From Actinomycetota bacterium (lineage in GTDB: Bacteria > Actinomycetota > Acidimicrobiia > Spongiisociales > ZC4RG35), in assembly GCA_022615295.1 (NCBI GenBank), contig JAKEHF010000229.1:1-13817 (forward strand): a stretch of DNA of 13,817 nucleotides, written 5' to 3'. The first letter of the stretch is position 1. Each line of letters opens with the position of its first letter. The notes under the pieces are model-generated. The model was given only the letters and a program-made list of their open reading frames with translations, had not been told where the DNA came from and did no database searches. A program made the translations under genes and the position numbers. This document shows positions 13,132-13,817 of this stretch, piece by piece.

Positions 13132-13150
13132 CCCGCCGTCGCTGAGCGGG
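13132..13150 (-). terminator. Small hairpin after tRNA-Arg
   Basis: CCCGC (13132-13136) and GCGGG (13146-13150) can form a 5-bp stem with a 9-nt loop, starting 4 nt beyond the tRNA-Arg 3' end on the minus strand. No U-run follows. The rest of the 80-nt gap (13075-13154) shows nothing else recognisable. Confidence 0.3.
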
Positions 13151-13154
13151 GCTG

Positions 13155-13226
13155 CGCTCCCGGCAGGATTCGAACCTGCGCACCCGGCTCCGGAGGCCGG
13201 TGCTCTATCCCCTGAGCTACGGGAGC
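13155..13226 (-). tRNA. tRNA-Arg (anticodon CCG)
   Basis: The minus strand folds into a complete 72-nt cloverleaf. The acceptor is GCTCCCG/CGGGAGC. The D-stem is GCTC/GAGC with loop AGGGGATA. The anticodon stem is CCGGC/GCCGG with loop CTCCGGA, giving anticodon CCG at 13191-13193, which reads CGG arginine codons. The variable loop has 4 nt and the T-stem GCAGG/CCTGC carries loop TTCGAAT. The discriminator is G, and no CCA is encoded. The tRNA 3' end faces the large lipoprotein gene. No second copy of its 3' end was found in the window, so there is no visible attachment-site pair. Confidence 0.96.
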
Positions 13227-13275
13227 ATCGCACCCAATGGTACGCAGGCATGGGGGCAACGGCTCAGCCTGCTGA

Positions 13276-13281
13276 TAGGCT
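13276..13281 (+). promoter_or_regulatory. Candidate -10 box (TAGGCT) of the small membrane protein, leaderless
   Basis: TAGGCT (TAnnnT) ends exactly 7 nt before GTG 13289, with no ribosome site between. This is the leaderless spacing also seen before ku, and it supports GTG 13289 over ATG 13250. Confidence 0.5.
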
Positions 13282-13288
13282 CGGCGCA

Positions 13289-13504
13289 GTGAGCGACACC
13301 TCCGAGGAGCCAGATCGGAAGCCGCCGACATGGGGTGGCTCCGGTCTCGGTATCGGGATCGCGGTGGGCGTGGGCATAGGTGCCGCCATCTCCTCCGTAA
13401 CCGACGACGCCTCGTGGGTCGCCATCGGCGCAGGGGTGGGTGTGGCCATCGGCGTCGCCCTCAGCTCGTCGAGACGGCGGCCCGACGCGTCGCCGAAGGA
13501 GTGA
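13289..13504 (+). CDS. Small glycine-rich membrane protein with two helices
   Basis: From GTG 13289 the product has 71 aa: a short polar N-terminus (SDTSEEPDRKPPTW), two hydrophobic glycine/alanine/valine-rich segments (about 18-34 and 41-56) separated by SSVTDDASW, and a basic tail with SSSRRRPD. The segments are nearly alike (GIGIAVGVGIGAA and GAGVGVAIGVALS), as in a short helical hairpin with glycine-zipper packing. No family is recognised; the region resembles glycine-zipper membrane proteins only in composition. ATG 13250 in the same frame would add 13 residues upstream of a TAGGCT promoter-like box, so it is less likely. It precedes thrC by 16 nt on the same strand and may be co-transcribed with it. 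Confidence 0.62.
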   Translation: MSDTSEEPDRKPPTWGGSGLGIGIAVGVGIGAAISSVTDDASWVAIGAGVGVAIGVALSSSRRRPDASPKE

Positions 13505-13520
13505 ACCGATCCCCCACGGC

Positions 13521-13817
13521 ATGAGGTACGTCTCGACACGGGCCGACACGCCCTCGGTCGACTTCGCAGCCGCCTTGACCGGCGGGCTCGCTCCCGACGG
13601 AGGTCTCTACGTCCCGGAAGAGGTCCCCACCCTGCCGAGTGGCTGGGAATCCTGGTCGTACACCGAGGCGGTCGCCGGGTCCCTTCGACTATTCGGGGCC
13701 GGGGACGTCACCGACCTCGTTGCTGCCGCCGCCGCCCGCTTCGACCACCCGGATGTGGCGCCGATCGTGGAGGTCGCCGACCGTCTGGTTCTCGAGCTGT
13801 TCTGGGGCCCGACCCTC
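13521..13817 (+). CDS. thrC: Threonine synthase, 3' end outside window
   Basis: The first 99 codons of threonine synthase are present; the rest lies beyond the window. The enzyme is PLP-dependent and converts O-phosphohomoserine to threonine. The N-terminus MRYVSTRADTPSVDF matches the family M.Y.STRG...V.F, followed by the signature GGLAPDGGLYVPEEVP, and the visible part ends with LELFWGPTL (family LELFHGPT), just before the PLP-lysine segment. This is the class with an N-terminal extension domain, as in E. coli and yeast. ATG 13521 is the natural start; AAGGAG lies 19 nt upstream, too far for a normal ribosome site, so initiation may depend on coupling to the small membrane protein ending at 13504. 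Confidence 0.93.
   Translation, partial: MRYVSTRADTPSVDFAAALTGGLAPDGGLYVPEEVPTLPSGWESWSYTEAVAGSLRLFGAGDVTDLVAAAAARFDHPDVAPIVEVADRLVLELFWGPTL

Noticed and set aside
13155..13226. tRNA-Arg 3' end as an integration attachment site
   Set aside because: No second copy of the 3' segment, no integrase and no other mobility gene was found in the window.

Overview
The window is GC-rich, gene-dense DNA with a clear actinobacterial character. It has a WhiB regulator, a DUF3107 protein, a Ku/ligase repair pair, many GTG/TTG starts, 1-4 nt gene overlaps, probable leaderless promoters and the order tatD-rsmA-ispE-tRNA-Gln-glmU-prs, which resembles the mycobacterial/streptomycete order. The compact layout would fit a deep-branching lineage such as Acidimicrobiia, but that placement is inference, because no rRNA or marker alignment is available here.

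Region 1 (1-6234, + strand) is a housekeeping run. It holds a 5'-truncated TatD DNase, RsmA (16S rRNA dimethyltransferase), IspE (isoprenoid precursor kinase), a tRNA-Gln(UUG) preceded by two decayed tandem copies of itself, GlmU (UDP-GlcNAc synthesis), Prs (PRPP synthesis) and a membrane-anchored glucose/sorbosone-type sugar dehydrogenase. Start/stop overlaps suggest translational coupling within tatD-rsmA-ispE and glmU-prs.

Region 2 (6231-10439) alternates strands: LysM protein (-), DUF3107 (+), WhiB (-), glycerophosphodiester phosphodiesterase, YqeY-like protein and ATP-dependent DNA ligase (+), then Ku and a free-standing EF-Tu domain-2-like mini-protein (-). Three convergent pairs end by sharing the same four bases of overlapping stop codons. 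The ligase and Ku face each other and form a minimal non-homologous end-joining pair with no polymerase domain in view. The whiB upstream region carries a perfect CRP/FNR-type palindrome and a second dyad.

Region 3 (10552-13074) holds two unrecognised lipoproteins on the + strand, one small and one of 632 aa with a likely beta-propeller. Their base usage looks less GC-biased than the flanks. Region 4 (13132-13817) has tRNA-Arg(CCG) on the minus strand, a small glycine-rich two-helix membrane protein and the start of threonine synthase (thrC).

No CRISPR array, insertion sequence, transposase, integrase or rRNA gene was seen. The strongest unexplained structures are the decayed tRNA-Gln tandem array (2261-2438), the perfect CRP-type palindrome at whiB, the repeated stop-codon-sharing convergent junctions and the EF-Tu domain-2-like mini-protein. 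I saw nothing that clearly amounts to a wholly new system.
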